64,000 nt of DNA from Kitasatospora indigofera. GTDB lineage: Bacteria > Actinomycetota > Actinomycetes > Streptomycetales > Streptomycetaceae. This document shows, in pieces, positions 39,816 to 48,644 of this stretch. The DNA is taken from the NCBI RefSeq assembly GCF_014655955.1, contig NZ_BNBO01000049.1, positions 1 through 64,000 of the forward strand, written 5' to 3'. How positions within the stretch are numbered: position 1 is the stretch's first letter; each line of letters starts with the position of its first letter. Position numbers and translations under genes: made by a program. Under the pieces are notes generated by a model, which was given only the letters and a program-made list of their open reading frames with translations, was not told the origin of the DNA and ran no database searches.

Positions 39816-40856
39816 ATGAAGGCAGTCCAGTACCGCACCGTCGGCGCCGCCCCCGAGGTGGTCACCCTCCCCGACCCCGAACCCGGCCCCGGGCAGGTCC
39901 TGCTGAAGGTGACCGCGGCCGGCGTCTGCCACTCCGACATCGCCGTGATGAGCATGCCCGCCGGGCAGCTGCCCTTCCCGCTGCCGCTCACCCTCGGGCA
40001 CGAGGGCGTGGGCACCGTCGCCGCCCTCGGCGCGGGCGTGACCGGCCTCGCCGAGGGCGAGGCGGTCGCCGTCTACGGGCCGTGGGGCTGCGGCCGCTGC
40101 GCCAAGTGCGCGGAGGGCAAGGAGAACTACTGCCTGCGCGCCGCCGAACTCGGAATCCGCCCGCCCGGCCTGGGCGCCCCCGGTGCGATGGCCGAGTACC
40201 TGCTCGTCGACGACCCGCGGCACCTCGTCCCGCTCGGCGGTCTCGACCCGGTGCGGGCCGTCCCGCTCACCGACGCCGGCCTGACGCCGTACCACGCGAT
40301 CAGGCGCTCGCTCGGCAAGCTGCTGCCCGGCAGCACGGTCGCGGTGATCGGCGCCGGCGGCCTCGGGCACGTCGCGGTCCAGCTGCTGCGCGCGATGACC
40401 GCGGCCCGGGTGGTCGTCCTGGACGTGACCGAGGAGAAGCTCGCCCTGGCCCGGGCGGTCGGGGCGCACGAGACGGTGCTCTCGGACGCCTCGGCGGCGG
40501 CCGCCGTCCGCGAGCTGACCGGCGGTGCCGGCGCCCAGGTGGTGCTGGACTTCGTCGGCGCCCCGCCGACCGTGGCCGCGGCCGGCGCGATGGTGGCGGT
40601 CGAGGGCGACGTCACCATCGTCGGCCTCGGCGGCGGCACCCTCCCGGTCGGGTTCGGCGCCCTGCCGCACGAGGTCTCGGTGGCAGCCCCCTACTGGGGC
40701 ACCCGCGCCGAGCTGATCGAGGTGCTCGACCTCGCCCGGGCCGGCGCCGTCGAGGTCCACGTCGAGACCTACAGGATCGACGAGGCGCCGCTCGCGTACG
40801 AGCGGCTGCACGCGGGGCGGGTCGCCGGCCGCGCGGTGATCCTCCCGAACGGCTGA
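39816..40856 (+). CDS. Zinc-dependent alcohol dehydrogenase
   Basis: This 346-residue medium-chain dehydrogenase starts at ATG 39816 after GAGGAGA. The catalytic zinc site is visible (GVCHSD and GHEGVG). The structural zinc site is CGRCAKCAEGKENYC, with four Cys. The Rossmann motif is GAGGLGHVAVQLL, and VVLDVTEEKLALA with Asp suggests NAD. It probably oxidises a primary or secondary alcohol, perhaps feeding or following the SDR upstream under the TetR regulator. Confidence 0.92.
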   Translation: MKAVQYRTVGAAPEVVTLPDPEPGPGQVLLKVTAAGVCHSDIAVMSMPAGQLPFPLPLTLGHEGVGTVAALGAGVTGLAEGEAVAVYGPWGCGRCAKCAEGKENYCLRAAELGIRPPGLGAPGAMAEYLLVDDPRHLVPLGGLDPVRAVPLTDAGLTPYHAIRRSLGKLLPGSTVAVIGAGGLGHVAVQLLRAMTAARVVVLDVTEEKLALARAVGAHETVLSDASAAAAVRELTGGAGAQVVLDFVGAPPTVAAAGAMVAVEGDVTIVGLGGGTLPVGFGALPHEVSVAAPYWGTRAELIEVLDLARAGAVEVHVETYRIDEAPLAYERLHAGRVAGRAVILPNG

Positions 40857-40914
40857 CGGCGCCGCGGAAACCCGCTGGTGGGCGTCGGCGCGGCCGCCGT
40901 AGACTCCGGTGCTC

Positions 40915-42111
40915 GTGACCGAGATCAGCACGCACCCGACCACCGATCCCGCCGCGACCGGCCCGGCGTCCCCGACGAGTCCCGCCGGGGACGCCGAGCT
41001 GGTCGCCGCGGCCGTGGCCGCCGCCGGGCGGGGCATGACCGACCGTGAGACGGTCGCCGAGGTGGTCACGCTCTGCGCGGTGGCCGGCGAGCACCTGCTG
41101 GTCGTCGGGCCGCCGGGCACCGCCAAGTCCGAGGCGGTGCGCCGGGTCGCCGGGCAGTTCGGCGGCCGCTACTTCGAGTACCTGCTCGGCCGGTTCACCG
41201 AGCCCAACGAGCTGTTCGGCCCGGTGGACCTGCGGCAACTGCGTGAGGGGAGGGTCGAGTTCGAGACCGCCGGGATGCTCCCCGAGGCCGACGTCGCCTT
41301 CCTGGACGAGGTGTTCCTCGGATCGACGGCGGTGCTCAACACCCTGCTCGGCCTGCTCAACGAGCGGGTCTTCCGCCGCGGCCGCACCGTGCTCGCCAGC
41401 CCGCTGCGGGTCTGCGTCGGCGCCGCCAACCACCTGCCGGACGACCCCGCCCTGGCCGCCTTCGCCGACCGCTTCCTGGCCCGGGTGTTCGTGGAGCCGG
41501 TGGCCGACGCCCGGCTGGAGGAGCTGCTGGAGGAGGGCCGGCGTCCCGCACCGGCGCAGGCCGGCCCCGGCGGCCCGGCCGGCCTGCTCGCCGCCGTGGA
41601 CCGGCTGGCGTCCGCCGCCCGGACCTGCGACCTGGACGAGGTGACCCCGTTGGTGGCGGCCGCGCTGCGCCGGCTGCGCGGGGCCGGCGTCCCGGTCAGC
41701 GACCGGCGGGCGGTGCGCTCGCAGAAGCTGGTGGCCGCCGCCGCCGTGCTGGACGGCCGGAGCACCGCCTCCGCACGCGACCTGTGGGTGCTCCCGCTGA
41801 TCGCCCCGACCGCCGACACCCAGGCGCTGGCCCGGGACACCCTGGCCGACCTGATCGAGAAGGCCGCCAACCGCAGCCTGGTGCACGCGGCCGATGAGCT
41901 CTCCCGCAGCACCGCCGCCCGGGCCGAGCGGATCGCCCGCACCGGTACCGCCCTGCTGGCCGAGCACCGCGGCCTCCCGGCCGGGCGCGACTCACGGTTG
42001 CGGCTGGAGGCGGCCCTGCGGGAGATCGACGCCGGCTTCGACCCGGCCGACCTGCCGGTCGCGCTGGCCGGCATACGCGCCGAGCTGGTCGCGGCGGTCG
42101 CGCCCTCGTGA
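40915..42111 (+). CDS. MoxR-type AAA+ ATPase of a bpX ternary system
   Basis: This 398-residue AAA+ ATPase has a MoxR/RavA-like core. Walker A is GPPGTAKS, the segment YFEYLLGRFTEPNELFGPVD is typical of RavA/MoxR, and Walker B is ADVAFLDEVFLGS. The arginine-finger region is ADRFLARVFVEP, and a helical lid follows. I prefer GTG 40915 because TAGACT (40900-40905) lies just upstream and no Shine-Dalgarno exists, suggesting a leaderless message; GTG 40909 is the alternative. It is the first of four genes joined by 4-bp overlaps. In MoxR-vWA-propeller systems the ATPase is thought to act as a chaperone-like switch on the vWA and propeller components. Confidence 0.88.
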   Translation: MTEISTHPTTDPAATGPASPTSPAGDAELVAAAVAAAGRGMTDRETVAEVVTLCAVAGEHLLVVGPPGTAKSEAVRRVAGQFGGRYFEYLLGRFTEPNELFGPVDLRQLREGRVEFETAGMLPEADVAFLDEVFLGSTAVLNTLLGLLNERVFRRGRTVLASPLRVCVGAANHLPDDPALAAFADRFLARVFVEPVADARLEELLEEGRRPAPAQAGPGGPAGLLAAVDRLASAARTCDLDEVTPLVAAALRRLRGAGVPVSDRRAVRSQKLVAAAAVLDGRSTASARDLWVLPLIAPTADTQALARDTLADLIEKAANRSLVHAADELSRSTAARAERIARTGTALLAEHRGLPAGRDSRLRLEAALREIDAGFDPADLPVALAGIRAELVAAVAPS

Positions 42112-42824
42112 GCACCCCGACCCCGCCCGGCCCGCCGTTCGGCGCACCGTCCGACTCACCGTCCGAGCCCCCGGCCGGCCCGAAGCCCGGTCTGTCGCAC
42201 CTCGCGCCGTCCGGTGCCCGGCCCGGGCCGCCGTCCTTCGCGTTGCGCTGGGAGCGTCGTGAGCCGCCGCTGCCGGCCGCCGCCGTGCTGGCGGTGGGCG
42301 ACACCGTGCCCGCGCTGGCCGCCGCCACCCGGGACCGGCTGCTCGGCGGTGCCCGGCTCGCCGTCCTCGCCGACGACGGACCGCTGCAGGACGACGGCCC
42401 GCCGGCCGACACCCTCGCGCCGCCGGCCGCCGTTGCGGTACCGGGTGCCTCCGGGGTGCCCGCTGCCGGCGACATGCCCGCTGCCGCCCGGACGCCCGCC
42501 CCCGTCGGCCGGCCCGACGGCGGTGGCCCGCCGGCCCCGCCCGGCCCTCGCGCCCTGCCCGCGGCCCCGCCGCTGCTGCTGGTGCTCGGGGCCGAGGAGG
42601 ACCTGCCGTGGGCCGACGGCGCCCGCTACCTCGGCCTCGACGCCGGCCTGCTGGTCCCGACCACCGCCCGCCCGGGGCCCGCCCCCGCACTCTGGCGCCG
42701 CGCCCTCGGAGCGGCGGAGGGCCGGCTCTGCGTCCTCGTCCCCGGCCACGCCCTGGTCGCCGACCCGCCACCACCCGCCACCCCGGCCGCCCTGGAGCCG
42801 TACACCGGGAGAACCGCCCGATGA
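42108..42824 (+). CDS. bpX5-like component of the MoxR ternary system
   Basis: This 238-residue protein starts at GTG 42108 overlapping the ATPase stop (GTGA). The N-terminus is Pro-rich and disordered. A folded region follows with FALRWERREPPLPAAAVLAVGD and, after a long low-complexity Ala/Pro/Gly insert, LLLVLGAEEDLPWADGARYLGLDAGLLVPT. The position and the WxRRxPPLPxAAxLAVG-like start match my recollection of the bpX5 domain found only in MoxR-vWA-beta-propeller operons. No catalytic site is apparent. Confidence 0.6.
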   Translation: MSTPTPPGPPFGAPSDSPSEPPAGPKPGLSHLAPSGARPGPPSFALRWERREPPLPAAAVLAVGDTVPALAAATRDRLLGGARLAVLADDGPLQDDGPPADTLAPPAAVAVPGASGVPAAGDMPAAARTPAPVGRPDGGGPPAPPGPRALPAAPPLLLVLGAEEDLPWADGARYLGLDAGLLVPTTARPGPAPALWRRALGAAEGRLCVLVPGHALVADPPPPATPAALEPYTGRTAR

Positions 42825-44521
42825 CGACCGCCCGACTGCCCGCCGCCCTGGCCCCCTGGGCCGCCACCCTCGCCGCACTCAGCCCCGAACTCGCCGTCGC
42901 CCTCGGCCCGTTGCTCCGCCGGCTGGACACCCTGGTCGGCGAGCGCGAGCCGCTCACCGACGGCCTCGGCGACCCGGAGGGCCTCGGCGGCCTCGCCCGC
43001 ACCGGCCGTCCGGACGCCCTGCTGCCCGCGGAGTGGCTGCTCGCCGACGCCTACCCGGACGAGTTCATGCGCCGCCTTGTCGACGGTGAACTGCTCTATT
43101 TCGCCCCCGAGTTCCGCACGCCCGCCGCCCGCGGCCGAGTCGTCGCGCTGGTCGACACCGGCCCCCTTCAGGCCGGTGCCGGGCGGCTGGTCCAGCTGGC
43201 CGCGCTGCTCGTCCTGCACCGCCGGGCGGCCGCCCGCGGCACCGAACTGGTCGTCGGCGTACTCGGCGACCCGGCCGGGGGGTGGCTCACCGGTGACCTC
43301 GCGGAGCTGCTGCCGGCCTGGTTGGAGGCCCGCCGCCATGCCGACCCCACCCCCGAGGACGTGCGGAACGCGCTGGAGGGCCTCGACGCCGACGACCGGG
43401 TCTGGCTGCTGACCTCCCCCCAGCCGGCCGGCCGGCACCCGGCCCGCGTCCGGGTGCTGACCGGCGAGCCGAGCCGCTGGTCCGCCACCGGCGCCACCCA
43501 CGTCACCGTGCACCTCGACGGGACGGGCGCCGAACTGCCCCTGCCCGCCCCCGAGATCGCGGTGCGGGCGCTGCGCGGTGCGGAGTTCCGCCGGGCCCCC
43601 GACCCGACCGTCGCAGAGCTGCCCGCCGGCGTCCGCGGGGGAGCCCTGCCCGCCTTCACCACCGACGCCCGGACCGTGCTCGCCCGCGGCCCGCGCGCGA
43701 CCACCCTGCTCGCCGTCAACCTGCCCGGCGGCGGCTACGGCTCCCACGCCACCCCGGTCCGGGCCCGGCGCCACCGGCTGCCCGGCCCGGTGGTCGCCGC
43801 CGGGCGGATCGGCCGGCGACTGATCGCCCTGTACGCCGACGGAAACCGCCTCACCCCCTACGTGAGCGGACGCCCGATCAGCGGACGCGGCGGCGAGCCG
43901 GGCGGCTTCACCGCCGAACTGGGCGCCTTCGGGCTGGATCGCGACCTGCCGGCCGCCCTCCTCACCCGGCCCGTCCTGCCGCTGCTGCGCGACGGCGACG
44001 ACCTGCTGCTCCCGCTGGCCGGCCGCTGGTGGCGGGTCACCCCCGAGGGCGCCGTCACGGACGACGGGGAGACCGCCGGCGGGGCCGAGGGGCAGCTCCC
44101 CTTCGACCGCTTCCGCGAGCCCCGCCTGTTCGCCGGGCCCCTGCCGCCCGAGGCGGCCGGAGCCCGCCACCTCGTGCACAGCGGCGCCACCGTCGGCTGG
44201 TCGCCGGACGGCAGGAGCTGGCAGCTGCGGACCGGGACGGACCGGCCGGTGCGCCTCTCCTTCCGGGAGAACGCCGACGTGATCGGCCTGGTCCACCACG
44301 GCGGGACGCCCAGCCTGATCACCTGCACCCGCGCCGGCCGCCTGGTGCGGGCCGTCCGTGCCGACGGGGTCCGCACGCTGAGCCGCTTCTCCGGCGGTCC
44401 CACCCCGCCGGCCGTCCACCCGAGCCTGCCGCTGATCGCCGCCGAGACCCGGCCGGGCCGGATCGTGATCGGCGACGCGCACACCGGCCGGATCCACCAC
44501 CTGATCGGGAGCGACGATTGA
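42821..44521 (+). CDS. vWA-like plus beta-propeller component of the MoxR ternary system
   Basis: This 566-residue protein starts at ATG 42821 (ATGA overlap). The N-terminal third contains a Rossmann-like vWA region (RGRVVALVDTGPLQAGAGRL, TELVVGVLGDPAGGW, DDRVWLLTSPQ). The canonical MIDAS DxSxS is replaced by DTGPL, so metal binding may be lost. From about residue 290, repeated four-stranded patterns (TTLLAVNLPGGG, VVAAGRIGRRLIALYADG, ATVGWSPDGRSWQLRTG, GRIVIGDAHTGRIHHL) suggest a seven-bladed-type propeller. It is coupled to both neighbours. Confidence 0.72.
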   Translation: MTTARLPAALAPWAATLAALSPELAVALGPLLRRLDTLVGEREPLTDGLGDPEGLGGLARTGRPDALLPAEWLLADAYPDEFMRRLVDGELLYFAPEFRTPAARGRVVALVDTGPLQAGAGRLVQLAALLVLHRRAAARGTELVVGVLGDPAGGWLTGDLAELLPAWLEARRHADPTPEDVRNALEGLDADDRVWLLTSPQPAGRHPARVRVLTGEPSRWSATGATHVTVHLDGTGAELPLPAPEIAVRALRGAEFRRAPDPTVAELPAGVRGGALPAFTTDARTVLARGPRATTLLAVNLPGGGYGSHATPVRARRHRLPGPVVAAGRIGRRLIALYADGNRLTPYVSGRPISGRGGEPGGFTAELGAFGLDRDLPAALLTRPVLPLLRDGDDLLLPLAGRWWRVTPEGAVTDDGETAGGAEGQLPFDRFREPRLFAGPLPPEAAGARHLVHSGATVGWSPDGRSWQLRTGTDRPVRLSFRENADVIGLVHHGGTPSLITCTRAGRLVRAVRADGVRTLSRFSGGPTPPAVHPSLPLIAAETRPGRIVIGDAHTGRIHHLIGSDD

Positions 44522-47430
44522 ACGCCACCCCCGCCGCCACCCGAGCCGCGGCGTCCGGCGCCGGCCTCGCCGCCGGCTTCGTCCTCGACGTGCCCGTGAT
44601 CGGCGCGGCCGAGGCCGCCGGGCGTGTCCTGGCGCACTGGCAGGAGGGCGCCGAGCTGCGCGAACTCCCGGACGGCCGCTGGCTGCTGGTGCTGGCCGAG
44701 CCGGTGTGGACGAGGGCCGACCGGGCCCCCGGGCTGCCACTGCGACGCACCGGCGCCGGCGTCCTGCTCGCCCTCGGCACCGGCACCGCTGACGGACCCC
44801 CGGCCGAGCCCGGCCACCTGGTGCACCCGGTGGGCGGACGGACGCTCACCCACCGGATCTCCGGTCTGACCCTGCTGGACCCGGCCGGCTGGCTCGACCC
44901 GACCGGCCTCACCCTGCACCGCCCGCGGCCGCTCGGATCCGCCGACGGCCGCACGGCCGAACCCGTCCTGGAGGCCCTGCCGCCCCACCCGCGGCCCGAC
45001 CTGAGAACGGCCGCCGGCATCGGCCCCCGCACCGAACGGGCCCGCCGGCTCACCGAGGACGCCCCGGGCCGAGCGGGTGGCCGGTCGTTCCTCCGGCGGC
45101 GGCCGGCCGTCCTCGCGGCGCTGTCCCGCCAGGCCGCACGCGGCGTCGCTGCCGTCCGTCCGGCGGCCGCCGTGCTGCTCGTCCTGCCGGCCCTGGCCGG
45201 GCTGCTGGGGCTGATCGGCCTCCTGCGGCTGGTCGGCGAGCACGGCCTGAACCCGCTCGTGCTGATCGTGGCGATCGCCGTCGGGCTGTCCGCCGTTCGC
45301 CGTCGCACCGGCTCCGCGGCCGGTGCCACCCACCGCCCCGGAGCGCCCGGCCAGGCGTCGCCCGCCGCCGGGCGCAGGCCCCGTCGCCGCCCGTTGGCCG
45401 ACCTGGTGGCCCGCCTGACCATGCGCAGCCCGGCCGGGCGGCTGGTGGCCGGCCGGCACGCCCGCTACCTGCGCGAACTCACCCACGCCTTCGAACAGCG
45501 CCGCTGGGAGGACGCGCTGCGCGACGCCGTCCGGGTCGCCGGGGACACCCCGGGCACCCAACGGCCATGGCTCTCGCTCACCCTTCCCCGCCGGTACACC
45601 GGCGAGCTGCGTGCCACCCCAGGGGAAGCCGGGCCCGGCGGTGCCTCACCGCTCTCCGCCCCCACCGTCCACCAGCACCTGTCCGGTCTCTACCGCGGCG
45701 CCGCCGAGGCCCTGGAACGCGAAGGCCGGGTCGACGAGGCGGCGTTCGTCCTCGCCGACCTGCTGAACGCGCCGGAGGAGGCCGTCGCCCTGCTGGACCG
45801 GCACGGCCGCACCGCGCAGGCCGCCGAGCTGGCCGAGGGCCGCCGGCTGGCCGCCGACCTGGTGGTCCGGCTCTGGTGGCGGGCCGGCGAGCACGAGCGC
45901 GCCGTCCGCACGGCGCACCGCCGGGGAGCCTTCGCCACCGCCGTGGACCGGCTCACCGCCGACGGCCACCCGCAGGAGGCCCGCGACCTGCGGCTGGCCT
46001 GGGCGCGGCACTGCCGGGAGGCGGGGGACCGGCTGGGCGCCGTCGAGGCGGTCTGGCCCGACGAGGCGCTGCGCCCCACGGTCGTCGGCGACCTGCGCGA
46101 CGCGGTGGCCCTCGGCGGCCCGGCCCGGGGCCGGGCGCTGCCGCACCTGCTGGCGCTCGGGGCGGGCGAGTCCACGAAGGGGCTCGCGCTCGCGGTGCTG
46201 GCCGGCGACGGGGACCCGGGGCGCACCGGGCGGTCCGCGCTGGCCGTGGTCCTCGCCGGCCTGCCGGCCGCCGACCCGGCCACCGACCGTGAACTCGCCA
46301 CCGCGGCCGCCCGGGCCGCCGTGCGGGACGGCGGCTTCGGCGACAACCCGGGCGGCCGGACCGACACCGCCCTGTTCGACCGGCTCGGCCGCCGCGCCGA
46401 CCCGCTGGCCGTCGCCGACCTGCCCCGGCCCCGGGGGCGCGCCCGCACCGCCGGGACCACGCCCCTCCACACCGCCCCGGACCGGCCCGGCACGCTGCCG
46501 GTGCTGGACGCGGCCCTGCTCGGGTCGGGGTCGGTGCTGGTGGCCTGCGGCCACGCCGGGGTGCGGCTGCTCGCCGCCGACGGCCGCACCAGGGCCCGCT
46601 GGGACGTGCCCGCCGACCGCCTGGTGCTCGCCGACCACGGCGGCAGCGCACTGCTGGTGGCCGGCTACGGACGGGTCCGCGAGGTCGCCCGGCTCGACCT
46701 CGCCACCCGCGCCGTCCGGTCCTGGGCGACCTTGCCGGCCGCGCACTTCGTGCCGTCCTTCGACGGTCGTCACCTGATCACCGCCGACCAGGAGGGCATC
46801 TCGGTGCTGGACACCCTGACCGCCCGGCCGAGCGTGGTCTGGCGCGAACTGGGCGACGGGCAGAGGCTGGTGGGCCGGATCGCCCGCACGGCCGGGGGCT
46901 GCTCGGCCGTGGTGGTCTCGACCCTGCCCGACGGCTCGCCGCTCACCGAGCTGTGGCGCTGGGACCTGCCCGGCTGGGAGCTGCGCTCCCGCCGCCGGCT
47001 GGACGACGCCGAGGCAGACCCCGCCGCCTCGGTGGTGCTCGCCGCCGGCGGACTGCTCACCACCGCCCTGCCCGACGGGCCGGGCGCGGAGCCGGCGCGG
47101 ACCACCACGCTCCGCCGGGCCACCGAGTCCGGCCGGCCGGCGCCCGAGCTGACCGTCGAGGGCGTCGCCCCCGGCGGCCCGGTGGTGGACGGTGACCACT
47201 GGGCGCTGACCGTCCCGCGCCCCGACGGCTCCGGCCTCCTGGTGCACACGGGCAGCGGCCCGGCCGCCGGGCCGTCCGCGACCGTGGCCCTCCCGCACGC
47301 GGACCCGCCGGTGGTCGGGATCCGGCGGCACGGCGACGCCCTGACCCTCTGGCACCGCTCCGGCCGGGTCCTGGCGACCTCCGCCGACGGCTCCGCCGTC
47401 CTCGCCGCCCTACGGGTCACGGCAGACTGA
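44518..47430 (+). CDS. bpX6-domain protein with membrane helices, helical repeats and a beta-propeller
   Basis: This 970-residue protein starts at TTG 44518, overlapping the previous stop (TTGA). The N-terminal part (about 15-140; FVLDVPVIGAAEAAGRVLAHW, GRWLLVLAEPV) matches my recollection of bpX6. Two adjacent membrane helices occur near 212-260. An alpha-helical, TPR-like stretch (about 310-490; AFEQRRWEDALRDAVRVAG, GRVDEAAFVLADLL) follows, and the C-terminal third (about 650-965) is a beta propeller. It is the membrane-linked effector or scaffold of the four-gene system. A strong terminator follows directly. Confidence 0.75.
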   Translation: MNATPAATRAAASGAGLAAGFVLDVPVIGAAEAAGRVLAHWQEGAELRELPDGRWLLVLAEPVWTRADRAPGLPLRRTGAGVLLALGTGTADGPPAEPGHLVHPVGGRTLTHRISGLTLLDPAGWLDPTGLTLHRPRPLGSADGRTAEPVLEALPPHPRPDLRTAAGIGPRTERARRLTEDAPGRAGGRSFLRRRPAVLAALSRQAARGVAAVRPAAAVLLVLPALAGLLGLIGLLRLVGEHGLNPLVLIVAIAVGLSAVRRRTGSAAGATHRPGAPGQASPAAGRRPRRRPLADLVARLTMRSPAGRLVAGRHARYLRELTHAFEQRRWEDALRDAVRVAGDTPGTQRPWLSLTLPRRYTGELRATPGEAGPGGASPLSAPTVHQHLSGLYRGAAEALEREGRVDEAAFVLADLLNAPEEAVALLDRHGRTAQAAELAEGRRLAADLVVRLWWRAGEHERAVRTAHRRGAFATAVDRLTADGHPQEARDLRLAWARHCREAGDRLGAVEAVWPDEALRPTVVGDLRDAVALGGPARGRALPHLLALGAGESTKGLALAVLAGDGDPGRTGRSALAVVLAGLPAADPATDRELATAAARAAVRDGGFGDNPGGRTDTALFDRLGRRADPLAVADLPRPRGRARTAGTTPLHTAPDRPGTLPVLDAALLGSGSVLVACGHAGVRLLAADGRTRARWDVPADRLVLADHGGSALLVAGYGRVREVARLDLATRAVRSWATLPAAHFVPSFDGRHLITADQEGISVLDTLTARPSVVWRELGDGQRLVGRIARTAGGCSAVVVSTLPDGSPLTELWRWDLPGWELRSRRRLDDAEADPAASVVLAAGGLLTTALPDGPGAEPARTTTLRRATESGRPAPELTVEGVAPGGPVVDGDHWALTVPRPDGSGLLVHTGSGPAAGPSATVALPHADPPVVGIRRHGDALTLWHRSGRVLATSADGSAVLAALRVTAD

Positions 47431-47466
47431 GGCCGGGCCGTCCCGGGCGCCCGGGACGGCCCGGCC
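47431..47466. terminator. Hairpin terminator of the bpX operon
   Basis: A perfect GC inverted repeat (47431-47447 with 47450-47466) begins right after the stop codon; sterically this gives a 16-bp stem with a 4-base loop. Confidence 0.82.
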
Positions 47467-47522
47467 TGCCGGCAAGCCCACGCAGCGATCACTGATGACC
47501 CGAACCTCCAGGGGGATGCCGC

Positions 47523-48491
47523 ATGATGCTTTCGCTGTCCTCGGCCGACGTGTCACGGGAAGAGCGGTTCGACTGGTTCGCGGACCTGGTCGGGCGCGCC
47601 ATCTCGCCCACCGAGATCATCCACGACCGGTCGGGGGACTTCGCCGCCGATGCCTCCGTCCTCGGCCTCGGGCCGGTGCAACTGTCGAGCTTCTCCTACA
47701 CGCCGCTGCGGTCGCGTCGCACCCCCGGCCTGATACGGCGGGGCGATCCGGAGCAGTACCACCTGGCCGTCGTGACCGGGAGCCCGATGTGGATCAGCCA
47801 GCAGGGCTCGGAATCGGGACTCGTCACCGGCGCCATGGTGCTGTGGGACACCTCCCGCCCCTACGAATCCGGAGCCAGGGACGACGGCTCCCCGGTGCGG
47901 TCGACCATTCTGCAGATCCCCAAGACGGACATCGGTCACACCCTGTCCAACAGGATCGACCGATTACTGGCTCGCCCGCTGCAGGTCGATTCCGGCATCG
48001 GAGCGGTCCTCGCCCAGTACCTTTCCTCCTTGGCCGTGCACGGCGACGAACTGGCGGCGGACGACCGCGGTCGCCTGGGGAGAATCGCCACGGACCTCTT
48101 CACCTCACTCATGGCGCAGCACCTCGACACCGCCGCCCGTCTCCCGCCCGAGTCGCTGGCCGACACCCTGCGAGCGCGAATCACCCACTTCATCGACGAG
48201 AACCTCGGTGATCCCGCTCTGACCCCCAGGACCGTCGCCGCCCGGCACAACATCTCGCTGCGCCGCCTGCACCAGCTCTTCGAGGGCCGGAGCGAGAGCG
48301 TCGCCGCCACCATTCGTCATCGGCGGCTCGGCAGGTGCCACTCGGACCTGACCGACCCCCGGCTCCGCCACCTCCCGGTGTACGCCGTGGCGGCCCGGTG
48401 GGGATTCGCCAGCGCCGCCGCCTTCAACCGCAGCTTCCGCCACGCCTACGGCATCACCCCCACCCAACTGCGCCGGCAGTCCGGAGCGTAG
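47523..48491 (+). CDS. AraC-family regulator with a TTA codon
   Basis: This 322-residue regulator has an N-terminal AraC-binding-like domain (about 1-200; QYHLAVVTGSPMWISQQG) and a C-terminal AraC helix-turn-helix pair (about 220-318; LTPRTVAARHNISLRRLHQLFEG, FNRSFRHAYGITPTQLRR). Codon 148 is TTA (47964-47966), so translation probably needs the bldA tRNA and is developmentally delayed. ATG 47523 follows GGGGG; ATG 47526 is possible. It is upstream of the secreted lectin gene on the same strand with a 153-bp gap and may control it. Confidence 0.9.
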   Translation: MMLSLSSADVSREERFDWFADLVGRAISPTEIIHDRSGDFAADASVLGLGPVQLSSFSYTPLRSRRTPGLIRRGDPEQYHLAVVTGSPMWISQQGSESGLVTGAMVLWDTSRPYESGARDDGSPVRSTILQIPKTDIGHTLSNRIDRLLARPLQVDSGIGAVLAQYLSSLAVHGDELAADDRGRLGRIATDLFTSLMAQHLDTAARLPPESLADTLRARITHFIDENLGDPALTPRTVAARHNISLRRLHQLFEGRSESVAATIRHRRLGRCHSDLTDPRLRHLPVYAVAARWGFASAAAFNRSFRHAYGITPTQLRRQSGA

Positions 48492-48644
48492 GACTGCACG
48501 GCAGGCCAAGAACCTCTGCACGGAGGGTGAAACAGCGCCGCGCGGATCCTCCTAGGCTCCCTCAGGGGGCGGCCGACGGTCTGCGCGGCGTCCCGGCGGG
48601 GGAGCTTCTCGGCTCTCCCGGACATCACTTTCCTGGGGGTTGAA

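Noticed and set aside
42626..44740. 704-residue minus-strand open frame within the bpX operon
   Set aside because: It is antisense to two coupled plus-strand genes and has low complexity.
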